From positions 1,364,001-1,428,000 of the forward strand of contig NC_061480.1 in assembly GCF_022581195.2 (NCBI RefSeq): 64,000 bases of DNA, read 5' to 3'. A program made the position numbers and the translations under genes. This stretch comes from Helicoverpa zea. Taxonomy: Eukaryota > Arthropoda > Insecta > Lepidoptera > Noctuidae. Below, piece after piece: positions 1 through 10,169 of the stretch; position 1 is the stretch's first letter; every line of letters begins with the position of its first letter. The notes under the pieces are model-generated. The model was not told the DNA's origin and ran no database searches. It saw only the letters and a program-made list of their open reading frames with translations.

Positions 1-108
1 AGTTGTTTGGTTTACGAAAATGTTATTATTAGCTAACCTGTGGAACGATATATTGCAACCACCATAGGATTCACTTTTGCAAGTGGAAACGCAACACTTT
101 TTCACCAT
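1..108 (-). pseudogene. THAP-domain exon of element 1-551, partial
   Basis: ATG at 108-106 (minus) opens a frame starting MVKKCCVSTCKSES. It has the first two zinc ligands of a THAP C2CH finger (C-V-S-T-C) followed by the CNISFHR segment, then the splice donor seen in the sister copy. Only the N-terminal part is inside the window. In the sister copy the finger is incomplete, so I treat this as a transposase relic, not a functional gene. Confidence 0.65.
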
Positions 109-551
109 TTTAATAGTTTAAATTGATTTAATACAAAAAAATATAAACAAAATTTTAAATGCTGATTACGCGCCAAGAATGTTCAGGGTTACCGCTAGAA
201 AATAAAAAAAAGCAAAATAAAAATTTATGTTGTTTATGTTTTAATAATAAATACGAATAAATTAATGCGATTGTTATTAATTTGTTGACTTACAATTGTT
301 AAAATAAGATAAAAATATAAGTGATTCAATTGTTTTTTGGGAAGACAAAACTTTTGATCACAATTTTTTTTTATGCTGGCAAGGTGTTAGAAAGAGACAA
401 ACAGCCTCCGTTCGAACTATCCCTCTCGGCTCGGATTTGCCTCTGTGTATTATGCAACCAATTTAGTACCTTATTGCGTTAGAATAGAGTTCATTTTCGT
501 AAATATATATTTTGAGCGTGCGCAATCTTGTTTAGTAATATTATATCTATG
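1..551 (-). mobile_element. THAP-bearing DNA transposon, partial copy (left part outside window)
   Basis: This is the reverse complement of the complete element at 22754-23723, matching over about 550 bp at high identity. Its outer terminus (CATAGATATAATATTACTAA read on the minus strand) ends at 551, directly against the interrupted DDE transposase exon, so it inserted into that gene. Subterminal sequence around 390-460 is shared with both ends of the other copy. The minus strand from 108 leftwards encodes a THAP N-terminus beginning MVKKCCVSTCKSES. The rest lies beyond the window edge, so the second terminus and target duplication cannot be seen here. Confidence 0.85.
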
Positions 552-2715
552 CCTCAACCTTACTTAGTTTTCCACCCGATTGTACACTTGGAGGTCTAAC
601 TAATTGAACCCTAGACTTTAATAAAAACTGTTCAATGTGTTTGAACCCTCTGTCTGCCATTACAACCATTCCTTTTTCTAAAGTATTTACAAAATCACAC
701 GATTCTACCAAGCATGTATCCGTTGTTCTGCCCCCAAATCCTTGCGATATGTAGTTCACTAATCCATTTGGAGTGCAAGATATTAAATATTTAATTGTAT
801 TGGCTTTTTTATATTCAGACCAAGTTAATGCTTGGTTGACTGACTTAGATGGCTTTTGCACCTCAATTTCTAAACAGTCAATAATGCAGCTAACGTTATA
901 ATATTTATGCCTAAATGCAATGGGCAGGGTTTTTCTATTTAATTCTTTATCTATGTTCACAATGAATGGACGCAACACACTTGCTAATGTAAGCACATGT
1001 TTAAAAAAAATTTTGGTAACATTCGACGGTGTCATTGCAAAGTCATCAGCTAGTTCTTGATTTTTAGTGTCTAAGCGAATTTTTTTCAAACATAACATCA
1101 AATTTTCTATTGAAATATTGGTTTCTTTACTTATTATGTCCAATAAAAAGTAACTGCTTTTGGGTATTCCAATGTAAAACCTAGGTTTATTTTTAATTTT
1201 ATTAATTATATTTTGTACAGCTTCAATTGATTTTTTCTCCTGTTTAACTGTTTCGCTGCCGCCTGAAGTAGATTTTGTAGACGGTGAAGATTCTGAATGA
1301 GTCACAGTTGACTTACATAAAGAAAAATCACTATCTGAGTTATCTTCTTCCCATAACAACTTCTTTGATATTCCAGATCCAGATGGTCGTGATAGTTTAG
1401 GTTGTACATGTTCAACTTTAAATGGAGATGTAGAAACATTTTTGCTATATCTGAATGGTGAAGGTGGTGAAGCTGCCTGGTCCACTGATTTCTTTTGTGT
1501 TTGAGTAGCTTTGCTTCTGTATTTCTTTGTCAGCAATACTTGTACACATTTATTTGCTGTTTTTTTAGGTTCTTGTAAAATTCCTCTGATCATGTGTGAA
1601 TCTGAAAAAAATAATAGTGGTTCCATATAAATATTTATTGAAATATACATCATAAATATAGTATTAAAAAATGATGTACTACTATTGTAAATATTAAAAT
1701 AGTCAGCTAATGAGTTGGTACATGAGAATACCTGAATTTGTAACAGAAGATTCTCCTTGAACTGAACTAGTGCTGGCAATGCTGCTCTCAACTGTTTTAT
1801 TTAAGCAATCTTCTGTTTTTCTAGTTTTTTGTAAATCTGAAAAGAAATAGATGATGAAAATGGATTTATTCCAGATAAATTTAATAGTTAAACACTTATT
1901 GTTTTAGAGGTTTTTATTTATTTATTTAATTTCATGAACATTTGTACAGAGGCAGACTTATACCTAAAGATTATCTACTAGTCAACCTTCAGGTGATTTG
2001 GAGACGTTGGGTAGGTGCATATTTAAATTGTGAGATTGCACACACTTTAAAAATAAATATAGGTATATAAATTAAGTACTTTAAATAATCTCAATATCAA
2101 TTATTTATGCTTATATTGAACCTTATAAGATAGATCAAAATAATGTACTACAGTGCTGTACAACATACACATTAAAAATGTCTGTAAATAAGTTGGTAAC
2201 AGAACATGAATTTACCTTCATTAATAACTGGAGATTTTTCTTGAACTGGAGTAGTTTTGGCAATGCTGCTGTCTGTTTTATTTAAGCACTCTGCTATTAT
2301 AGTCATCCTTTGTCTTTTTAGAGCACATGGTCGTTCCAAACCACTGCTTGCTCGTTTTCTTCTATCTGGTTGACAATCAAATTTACTAGGTAAAATATCT
2401 GGTTTCATCCGAACTTGCGATACAAATCCCATGACATGATATTCCATGTAATTTTCCATATCATTTGGCAACTGTAATTTAAAGTCTTATATAATTAAAG
2501 TTTTTGTTAGAAATACTCATTCGTATTCTAACCTAAAAATCCAAGTTGCATTCAACGGAAAAAAACTATCTTTTTTAGATATTACTTATTATTATTACGT
2601 TAATATATTTAACGAACATTACTTATAGCAAAAAAGTTAAAACTTACATCGAAATGATCCTCACAAAAGTACATTTTTGAATCCAAAGCCACATTCACGT
2701 CGCGTCTTGCAAGTT

Positions 2716-5700
2716 GTAGCCACTTTTTTTTTTTTTTATTATTTATTATTCAAAATATCAGATTTACAATTTGGTTACATAACAGTAAACATACCGACAC
2801 AAACCATCGCGGGTTTAACAGTGGTATGTCAGCCACGGCAACTCGGTGACACATTTATACATAGGTATACATTATATATACATAAGGAGTTACTTTCTAG
2901 ATCGCACTGCAGTCTAGAAAGTACTTCTTTAGTATCTTTTGACAGTTTTTAGGATTTATTTTACTGCAGAGTTCAATGGGCAGGTCATTTAAATATGATG
3001 GTAGCATACATTCCCACGTCCTTGTTCCATAGATATTATTAGATTTAGGTATGATAAATGTAGGTAAATATGTTAAACAACGCAACGACTTTAGCCTTTC
3101 GTATTTACGGATATTGAGAATATTGTGACAATTTTCACTTATAACGCGTAAACGTACCTTATCAAATACATTAACAATTTGACAGTGCTTAAATAAACCC
3201 GAGTCATCATCTTGGAATTGCTGTTTTATTTTTTTGGGTACTATCGTTTTTAAAATGCGTAACTGTAACTTGTAAATGTCTTCAATATAAGTCTTGTATG
3301 TTCGTCCGTAGCTACTTAGGCCGTAATCAATTACGGAATCAGCCAATGCCAAGTACAATGTTCTAAGTATTTTATATGGTAGTTTATACTTAAGTATCGA
3401 TAGTTTTGCTAATATAGACCTGAGCTTATTGCATACATGATCGATGTGCGGCCTCCAGTGGAAGTTACTATCTATTATCAGACCAAGGTACATATGCTGA
3501 GTCACTAGCTCCAATGAGGAGCAACTACACGCTTTGACCGGTCGGTGAAGACACAGGTGCTCATGAGCAACGACAGAAGGCACACAAGACGCTGTCAGGT
3601 AAGGTGAGTGTATGTAAATTAACTTAGTTTTTTTTGTATTAATTACAAGACCAACGTCATGGGCCCACTTGCATAAGAGGTCGAAGTTACACTGCATCAC
3701 TCTCTGCGCCTCACGTATGTCTTTATGTGCAGCAACCAAACATGTGTCGTCAGCAAATTGGTACACGGAGCCTTCTGTGAAAATGTTACACATGTCGTTC
3801 ACGTACAGTAAGTATTCAGTTGGCCCGATAATTGAACCTTGTGCTGTGCCTTTATCAGTTGAGACCATGCTACTTAACGAACCCGCGACACACACCGACG
3901 TGTAGCGGTTCTTGTGGTAGTTTTTGAACCAATCTAATAATGGACCCCGTATACCATTTTGCTCTAATTTATTAAATAGTGTATTATATTCCAAACAATC
4001 GAAAGCTTTACTAAAGTCAATGAGGACAACAAGTACATGTTCGCGATTGTTCAGGCACTTGTTGACCCCATTACTAAAATTAGATAATAATTGTGAGGTA
4101 TTTTTATTTTTTTGAAATCCGTATTGTTTATCATTAATAACATTATTTTTTGTCAAGTAATTGTTAATTTCTAGTCCGAGATACCTCTCAATTATCTTAT
4201 CGATACATGATAAAATAGTAATAGGCCTGTAGTTGTTTACATCTTTGTACGAACCATTCTTATGGATAGGTCTTACTATACCAATCTTTAATTGATCAGG
4301 GTACGAGGACGTGGCAATGCATCTGTTAATTAGGTGCGTTATAACGGGGGTAATTTTTTCATGAATATATTTTAAATCTTTGACGCGGATGCCATCGAAA
4401 CCTGGACATTTCCTCTCATTGAGGTGTTTTATAATAAAAGATACAACCTCCTCTTTGGCCTTCTGTAGTCTCATTGATAAGTGACATTTATTAATATAGC
4501 AATTATCGTCTAAAATAGGTGTGTTACACTGAAATTTGCATGTATTTTTGACATTATTTCTGAATTCAGAGGCGAATTTATTGGATACAACATTTGGCAA
4601 TAATTTAAAGTGTTTTATAATTATTTCATCTATAGATTTATTTATTTTTCCACAAAGGGTATTAATAGTTGCCCAAATTTTTTTAGAATTATGAAAATTT
4701 GATTTTACCTCTTTCATAAAGTAATTATTTCTTACATTATTAATATGTTTATTTGTTTTATTTCTGTACTTATTATATAATAGTCTGTTTGCCAGATTAC
4801 TTTTATCTTTAAGCCAGATATCTAATAATTGATCTCTTTTTTCACACATTTTTTCTATTCTGGTACTTTTCCATATACAAGTTTGTCTTTTACTAGTTTT
4901 AATTTTTATATTATACTTGCATTTCTCGTACACATCAGAAAATTTATCCAAGATAAAACATAAAATATCTTTAGGGTTGTCGTAATCCAAGGCCACACTC
5001 CAATTAATATTAATCAATTCATTTTGTAGCTTACAATTATCTAATTTACTAATGGTTTTGTATTGAGTGGCTTTGTTTACATACGTATTGTCGACTAGCG
5101 CGCAACCGGTTATGAAGTGGTCGGCTAAGGCATTTTTTATAACAGCTGTTTGTGCAGTGCGACAGTCGACACTACGTATAAAAATATGATCAATACATGA
5201 TTTTGTTATGCACTCACCTCGCTTATCTATTCGGGTAAACTGGTTTATTCCACATTCTAGACCCAATTCACAGAGTGTGTTTAAATAATGATTTGTTATC
5301 GAAGATTTTTGTTTCAAATCGATGTTCATGTCACCTACCAGGATGAAATTATTTTTTTGCGAATATTTGTTTATTAGCCTACCTAACTCTTCGATGAACA
5401 GTCTCTTATTTGTATCAGGAGGTCTATACACAACACACAAACCAACAGTTGCACCATAGTCCGTTTTTAGCTCGCCGTTTATAGACTCGAAGTTTAGTGT
5501 ACGCGAAGGTAGTCTGGTGAAGCAAATGCTCTTGTGCACATACACGATGACACCGCCTCCCTTCCTATTATCACGCAGCTGAGTCTCCATGTCGTAGTTG
5601 TCGAGCTCAAACAATGATTTCGTCCAATCAGAGATGTTTGCCTCGGTGATAATGACCAGGTGAATAGTCTGAGGGCAGTTCGTAACGACGTATTCGAGTT

Positions 5701-5850
5701 GAGAGAAATTCTTCAACATCGATCTGATATTTACGTGAAGCATTGTTATTGAGTTATATGTATATGGTATATCTTCTGTGAATTCATTCCAATGTTTGTA
5801 TGTATTTTCAAGTATTTGTTCAATTCATTCCAATGTATTTGTTCGCCTTT
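2716..5850 (-). mobile_element. CR1/L2/Daphne-like non-LTR retrotransposon inserted in THAP exon
   Basis: A minus-strand LINE with a poly(A) tail (T run at about 2717-2729 on the plus strand) sits exactly between the two halves of the THAP exon of the surrounding transposase. The 5' border is near 5845-5850; the first bases contain a short direct repeat built on CATTGGAATGAATT. I saw no clear target-site duplication. The 3' UTR is only about 200 bp. The clade call comes from the endonuclease-RT layout without RNase H and is approximate. Confidence 0.8.
2897..5743 (-). CDS. LINE ORF2: AP endonuclease + reverse transcriptase
   Basis: 948 aa from the first Met, uninterrupted. Residues about 1-215 are an exonuclease-endonuclease-phosphatase domain (VVYRPPDT, VGDMNID near 139, ALADHFITG near 211). 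Residues about 440-740 are a reverse transcriptase: GFDGI near 449, LIDFSKAFD near 577, GTAQGSIIGP, and the catalytic FADDT near 664. There is no RNase H domain; the C-terminus is the usual thumb and Cys-poor tail. The frame stays open upstream of the chosen Met (YNSIT before MLHVNIRS) to an in-frame stop near 5832, so translation may begin earlier or the 5' end may be truncated. No ORF1 is present. An intact frame of this length suggests a fairly recent insertion. It nicks and reverse-transcribes in target-primed retrotransposition. Confidence 0.9.
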   Translation of the reverse strand: MLHVNIRSMLKNFSQLEYVVTNCPQTIHLVIITEANISDWTKSLFELDNYDMETQLRDNRKGGGVIVYVHKSICFTRLPSRTLNFESINGELKTDYGATVGLCVVYRPPDTNKRLFIEELGRLINKYSQKNNFILVGDMNIDLKQKSSITNHYLNTLCELGLECGINQFTRIDKRGECITKSCIDHIFIRSVDCRTAQTAVIKNALADHFITGCALVDNTYVNKATQYKTISKLDNCKLQNELININWSVALDYDNPKDILCFILDKFSDVYEKCKYNIKIKTSKRQTCIWKSTRIEKMCEKRDQLLDIWLKDKSNLANRLLYNKYRNKTNKHINNVRNNYFMKEVKSNFHNSKKIWATINTLCGKINKSIDEIIIKHFKLLPNVVSNKFASEFRNNVKNTCKFQCNTPILDDNCYINKCHLSMRLQKAKEEVVSFIIKHLNERKCPGFDGIRVKDLKYIHEKITPVITHLINRCIATSSYPDQLKIGIVRPIHKNGSYKDVNNYRPITILSCIDKIIERYLGLEINNYLTKNNVINDKQYGFQKNKNTSQLLSNFSNGVNKCLNNREHVLVVLIDFSKAFDCLEYNTLFNKLEQNGIRGPLLDWFKNYHKNRYTSVCVAGSLSSMVSTDKGTAQGSIIGPTEYLLYVNDMCNIFTEGSVYQFADDTCLVAAHKDIREAQRVMQCNFDLLCKWAHDVGLVINTKKTKLIYIHSPYLTASCVPSVVAHEHLCLHRPVKACSCSSLELVTQHMYLGLIIDSNFHWRPHIDHVCNKLRSILAKLSILKYKLPYKILRTLYLALADSVIDYGLSSYGRTYKTYIEDIYKLQLRILKTIVPKKIKQQFQDDDSGLFKHCQIVNVFDKVRLRVISENCHNILNIRKYERLKSLRCLTYLPTFIIPKSNNIYGTRTWECMLPSYLNDLPIELCSKINPKNCQKILKKYFLDCSAI

Positions 5851-5950
5851 GTTCATTTCTAGGCACATGTATAAATAGTTTTTCAGGTGTTTTAATAGTC
5901 GAGCTTTCGCACTGAGGCACTATACAATATTTGTAAAACTTGTGATCCAT

Positions 5951-6461
5951 TTTATTGCTTTAATTATAAGAACGCTTCATCCACCAAAAACAAACAGCAC
6001 TGTGTTTTGCAACGTATGACGTCACACGATTCGCCATGACAGTTTGAGGCGTTTTGGTGGTCATATGTCAAAAAATTCATAAAAATACAAAATAAAATAT
6101 GTTTCAGTTTGTATTTTACTGAAATATTAATATTTCAGTTCTTCTTCTTCTTCTTCTTTTTGTTTATGGCTCCTTCATTTGTATCGAAGATTTTGCCAAC
6201 GTCAAGGTAGGAAATGACACTGATCGGTTTTTAATTAAAAATAAAATAATACTTATTATTCTCTAGTGACTACAGCGATTGTAGAGCTGAAAAAGGGGGA
6301 CAAAACATTTGTTAGTATTTGTGACAAACACGAGACGGCACAGCTGTTAGAACATAAATGATTAATTGTCAGTATTGTCAATGTCATACATATTTGAAGT
6401 AAGAGCGAAAAAGTAACATCGAAACAATAATAACTATTGTGAGTATAGGCGGTGAATTATG
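5951..6461. other. Upstream flank of the THAP transposase, no gene seen
   Basis: AT-rich sequence between the transposase start and the 3' end of the I-type LINE. It contains a CTT microsatellite at about 6139-6159 and a T-rich palindromic stretch at 6110-6140. It probably includes the 5' UTR and promoter of the THAP/DDE element, but I could not identify a terminal inverted repeat. Confidence 0.4.
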
Positions 6462-9400
6462 TTATATATATATCTGATTAATACTAATAAACTTATATAA
6501 CGTTTTAATAATGGGAGAATGGACTAGGGTTAGTAAAAAAGGAATGTTAATAGGACGTGGGATGTCATTAGGAAGGAGGTCATAAAGGGGCGTAATAAGA
6601 CGGGGGCAGGAAAAGAATAAGTGTTCCAGAGTACCCTCCTCCAGGCCACATTCACAGATAGAATGATCTCTGACTCTGATCTTAGCCAAAAAAACTGGAG
6701 TACAGACAAAACCAAGCCGCAATCGAATGATGACCGATGTAGCCAATTTCTTAAAATTCTTGTGTTTACTAAACCAAGCTTTGTGAGGAATAGAAGGTTG
6801 AATGGATCCGAAGAATTTACCTTTGACTTTACGGGTTTTCTGCCAAAGGGAATCCCAGCTCTTCATCATAGAAGGTTTGGCGGTGCAGCACAGATCTCGA
6901 GGGAAACAAGTCCTGAGGTAAGAATCATCTCCATTTCGAATTGCTACCTTGGCAAGAGAATCTGCATTATCGTTACCCACGATGCCCGAGTGACTGGGGA
7001 TCCAGGCCAAAGTAACTTGAATACCTGAAGAGTGACATTTAAACAGAAGTTGCTTGATCTGAAGAATAATGGGGAAGTTATGACGAGCACGAAAAGGAAA
7101 TTTTATCAAATCTTGAAGGCAGCTTAGAGAGTCAGAAAGAATTAAAGTTTTGTTTAGACTATGAGAATCGACGTATTTAACAGCTTCTAAAAGGGCTATT
7201 GATTCCCCTGTATAGATAGAGGAGTGTGGAGAAACTTTATTGCTCAGAATAATTTTATATTTAGGGATCCACACCGCAGTTCCCACAATGCCATCTTCTG
7301 AAATTTTGGAAGCATCAGTGTACATAGTGAGCCAGTCTTGCCAGTCTTCGGTTAAAATCTTATTTAATTTATTATTAGCACCAGGGTCATGTTTGGAAAT
7401 ACCGAGGCTGAGAATGACTTTCGGTTGAAAGAGTAACGTTTCGAAACTAACTTCAAAAAGAGGGTTAGTATTGGACTGGACTAGGGATATGTGGGGATCA
7501 TTGACTTTACTGTAGCTGTTAATAAGGGGAGGAGGAAGTTTGTGTGACCAGTAACGGGAAGAGGCAATAAGCTCATGCAGTGTTTTTAAAAGAGGAAGAA
7601 GGGGGTGGGATTTAATTTGGAGAGCTTTGAAAAAGAATCTATCCGAGAGGTATTGTCTGCGTAAGTTAAGAGGAGGATCCAAACATTCCACCTGCAGAGC
7701 GTTTATAGGGGAACATTTCATAGCTCCTGTAATAATTCGCAAACATTTGGCTTGGATCTTATCCAATTTGGCTAAGGCAATTTTGTTACATGGCTCCAAC
7801 AGAAAGCTGCCGTAGTCAAAGTGGCTCCGGATTATGGCATTATAAAGGATTCTTTGGGTTGATGGGTGAGCACCCCACCGAACCCCAGAAAGGGCACGTA
7901 GGGCGTTCACACCTTTTTCACATTTTTTGCTAATGTATTCTAGATGGTGAAGGCCAGATAATTTAGAGTCAAGAATTATACCGAGAAATTTAATTTTGTC
8001 AAGAGTAGAAATGGGAACATTATCAATAGATAGGTTAATAGGGGGGATATTACGTTTGCGAGAAAAGACAACCGCATTGCATTTAGGCACTGATAGGCTA
8101 AGGCCATGGTCGCATAGCCACTGATTGAGGTAGTATAGAGCAGAGTTTAAGCGAGAAGAGGCATCTTGAGGGGAGGAGAAACTATAATAGAGGGCAATAT
8201 CATCCGCGTACTGTAGAATTTTGCAGAAGCAGTTAACCGAAGACTCTAAATCGTGAGTATATAAGTTATACAGGATAGGGCTTAAGACCGAGCCCTGGGG
8301 CAGGCCTTTCCAGACTAAACGGGATGGGGAAACGGAATGTTGATGACGGATAGTGATCGTTCGAGACATTAGCATGTTGCAGATTATGTTAACCAACCTC
8401 ACAGGAACACTCAGCTGATGCATCTTCTGCCTGAGTAGTGGAAGTTGGACGTTATCGTAAGCTGATGCAACATCAAGAAAGACACCAACTACGCTTTCAT
8501 TTTTTGAAAAAGCGATTCGAACATCCGAAACGAAAATGCTAAGGCTGTCCAGAGTACCCATTCCTCTTCGGAAGCCAAACTGAGAAGGAGATAAGATGCC
8601 TTTACTTTCCAAAAACCATTCAAGCCGGTTCTTGATAAGGTTCTCCATGATTTTAGCCAGAACAGAGGACAGAGCAATGGGTCTGTATGAGGAGGAATCT
8701 TTTGGATTTTTACCAGGCTTTAATATTGGAATGATAATTTGGCATTTCCAAGACTCGGGGACTACCCCAGAGAGGAAGAAAGAGTTGAAAAGGTTGAGGA
8801 GTATTTGTTTACAAAGAGAAGAGGATTTACAGATGAAAGAATATGGGATACCATCTACACCCGGGGCGGAATCCCGCAGATGGTCCAAAGCACAAGATAA
8901 TTCAGAAAGAGAAAAAGGTTCATCGAATTTATCAGAAGAGGGGGGAGGAGAGTCTGACAAGGAAAGGCATTCAAAACTAGGGACAGAGGGAGGGGCTAGC
9001 TTACTTATGAAGTCTTCTAGCCAGCAACTGGAGTCATTGGAAGAAATGTCTGAGGAATGGGCGTCTAAGACTCTGCGATATGCCTTAATTCTTTTCCAGA
9101 CTATCGATACTGGTGAACGGGGAGACAACGATTCGCAGAAGTTATGCCAACCAGATTTTTTCTTTTTCGCCAATAATCTGCAGGTGCGTGCCGAAGTTTT
9201 CTTAAGATCGAGATAATTGGTCATATTAATAGAGGATGCGTATCGGATTTCTGCTTCTCTCCGTTTTCGAACGCTATCGGTGCACTCGGCGTCCCACCAT
9301 GGAGGGGAGGAAATAAATTTCCGGGCAGAGTTTTTTAGGGGGATAGACGCGTCAGCCGCACGTTTTAAAGAGGAGACAAAATTTTCATAGACGTCATGGG

Positions 9401-10169
9401 AATTAGAGGAGTTTACCTGGGGAAGGGTGTGAAGTTCTGAATCTACCAAGGAAGAAAATTTACCCCAGTCAGCTTGAAGGAGGCGATATTTCTGGAGAGG
9501 TTGAATGGGAGGGTTAGGGGAGAAGGAATTATGAAAAGTAATTAAGATGGGGAAATGGTCACTGCCATATGAATTAGGCAGGACAGACCAAGAGAGAATT
9601 GAGACTAGAGTGGGAGAGGCAAAAGAAAGGTCAGGGACACTAGCATTTTGTGTAGGGGAGACCCTACGGGTAGCAGATCCATCATTCAGGACACAGAGGT
9701 TCATATCATCTAGTAGGTCTAGTAGAAAGCTAGATGAGGGATCATTAGTATGAGAACCCCAGAGCGTGTGACGGCAATTAAAATCGCCTAGCACCACCAA
9801 AGGGCTGGGAATGGTGGAGAGAATATGGTTAAATTCAGACAGGATGTTGGCATTAGGGTGAGGAATGTAGGCGGAAACAAAGGAGACGTCCATGGCTCTA
9901 ATGGCAACAACATGGAGACCAGGATTATGTAGAGGGATGGGAATCTGGGAAAAGGGGACTGATCTGCTAACCAGCAGGGCGCATCCCGCTCGACCGTCGT
10001 CTCTGTCATCCCGGAGACACGAGAAACCAGGAACCCTAAAAGGGGACCCCGGCCTCAACCATGTCTCCGACAAGGCAAAAACAACGGGATTGTGGCGATT
10101 CAATAGGAACAGTAAATCGTGCTTTTTTTGAGTGATACTTCTGCTATTCCATTGAAGGATCTTTGGCAT
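6462..10169 (-). CDS. LINE ORF2 polyprotein: endonuclease, RT, RNase H
   Basis: 1235 aa from ATG at 10169. I chose this Met because the protein then opens with MPKILQWNSRSI, the usual start of the endonuclease domain; the open frame extends further upstream only by overlapping ORF1. Domains: EEP about 1-225 (GDFNCRH near 128, GSDHFPI near 203); RT about 430-700 (APGVDGIPY near 436, GVFLDVASAYD near 563, GLPQGSVLSP near 623, YADD near 653); RNase H about 945-1075 with the D-E-D-D set visible in MYTDAS, GESIALLEA, LILSDSLS and GNDNADSLAK. A terminal CCHC-like motif (CECGLEEGTLEHLFFSC) lies near 1175. The start overlaps the ORF1 stop by 26 nt (10144-10169), which suggests translation coupling or reinitiation. 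Confidence 0.92.
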   Translation of the reverse strand: MPKILQWNSRSITQKKHDLLFLLNRHNPVVFALSETWLRPGSPFRVPGFSCLRDDRDDGRAGCALLVSRSVPFSQIPIPLHNPGLHVVAIRAMDVSFVSAYIPHPNANILSEFNHILSTIPSPLVVLGDFNCRHTLWGSHTNDPSSSFLLDLLDDMNLCVLNDGSATRRVSPTQNASVPDLSFASPTLVSILSWSVLPNSYGSDHFPILITFHNSFSPNPPIQPLQKYRLLQADWGKFSSLVDSELHTLPQVNSSNSHDVYENFVSSLKRAADASIPLKNSARKFISSPPWWDAECTDSVRKRREAEIRYASSINMTNYLDLKKTSARTCRLLAKKKKSGWHNFCESLSPRSPVSIVWKRIKAYRRVLDAHSSDISSNDSSCWLEDFISKLAPPSVPSFECLSLSDSPPPSSDKFDEPFSLSELSCALDHLRDSAPGVDGIPYSFICKSSSLCKQILLNLFNSFFLSGVVPESWKCQIIIPILKPGKNPKDSSSYRPIALSSVLAKIMENLIKNRLEWFLESKGILSPSQFGFRRGMGTLDSLSIFVSDVRIAFSKNESVVGVFLDVASAYDNVQLPLLRQKMHQLSVPVRLVNIICNMLMSRTITIRHQHSVSPSRLVWKGLPQGSVLSPILYNLYTHDLESSVNCFCKILQYADDIALYYSFSSPQDASSRLNSALYYLNQWLCDHGLSLSVPKCNAVVFSRKRNIPPINLSIDNVPISTLDKIKFLGIILDSKLSGLHHLEYISKKCEKGVNALRALSGVRWGAHPSTQRILYNAIIRSHFDYGSFLLEPCNKIALAKLDKIQAKCLRIITGAMKCSPINALQVECLDPPLNLRRQYLSDRFFFKALQIKSHPLLPLLKTLHELIASSRYWSHKLPPPLINSYSKVNDPHISLVQSNTNPLFEVSFETLLFQPKVILSLGISKHDPGANNKLNKILTEDWQDWLTMYTDASKISEDGIVGTAVWIPKYKIILSNKVSPHSSIYTGESIALLEAVKYVDSHSLNKTLILSDSLSCLQDLIKFPFRARHNFPIILQIKQLLFKCHSSGIQVTLAWIPSHSGIVGNDNADSLAKVAIRNGDDSYLRTCFPRDLCCTAKPSMMKSWDSLWQKTRKVKGKFFGSIQPSIPHKAWFSKHKNFKKLATSVIIRLRLGFVCTPVFLAKIRVRDHSICECGLEEGTLEHLFFSCPRLITPLYDLLPNDIPRPINIPFLLTLVHSPIIKTLYKFISINQIYI

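Larger units (their letters stand above)
552..5950 (-). pseudogene. THAP/DDE_Tnp_4 transposase gene, split by a LINE and truncated
   Basis: Minus-strand DNA-transposon transposase reconstructed from frame and splice signals. Exon 1 starts with ATG at 5950 (MDHKFYKYCIVPQCESS...), is interrupted near 5850 by a LINE and resumes at about 2715 (WLQLARRDVNVALDSKMY...CEDHFD) to 2648. Then exon 2 is 2471-2216, exon 3 is 1836-1732 and exon 4 is 1601-552. Exon 1 carries a THAP zinc finger (C-x4-C, conserved W, C-E-D-H). Exon 4 carries the HTH_Tnp_4 segment (LADDFAMTPSNVTKIF) and the DDE_Tnp_4 core with two catalytic Asp contexts (CIIDCLEIE and VMADRGF). The third acidic residue and C-terminus are missing because another element begins at 551; the in-frame TAG at 548-550 belongs to that insertion. 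THAP plus DDE_Tnp_4 occurs in ISL2EU-like and related transposons; I cannot fix the superfamily. Dead as it stands. Confidence 0.85.

Noticed and set aside
547..1791. Single 414 aa open frame taken as the transposase
   Set aside because: Its first 60 or so residues read through introns 2-3 (poor sequence after splice sites at 1732 and 1601) and its stop codon belongs to the inserted element. The spliced model fits better.
8596..9216. 206 aa plus-strand frame inside the I-type LINE
   Set aside because: Antisense shadow of ORF2, with no recognisable domain.
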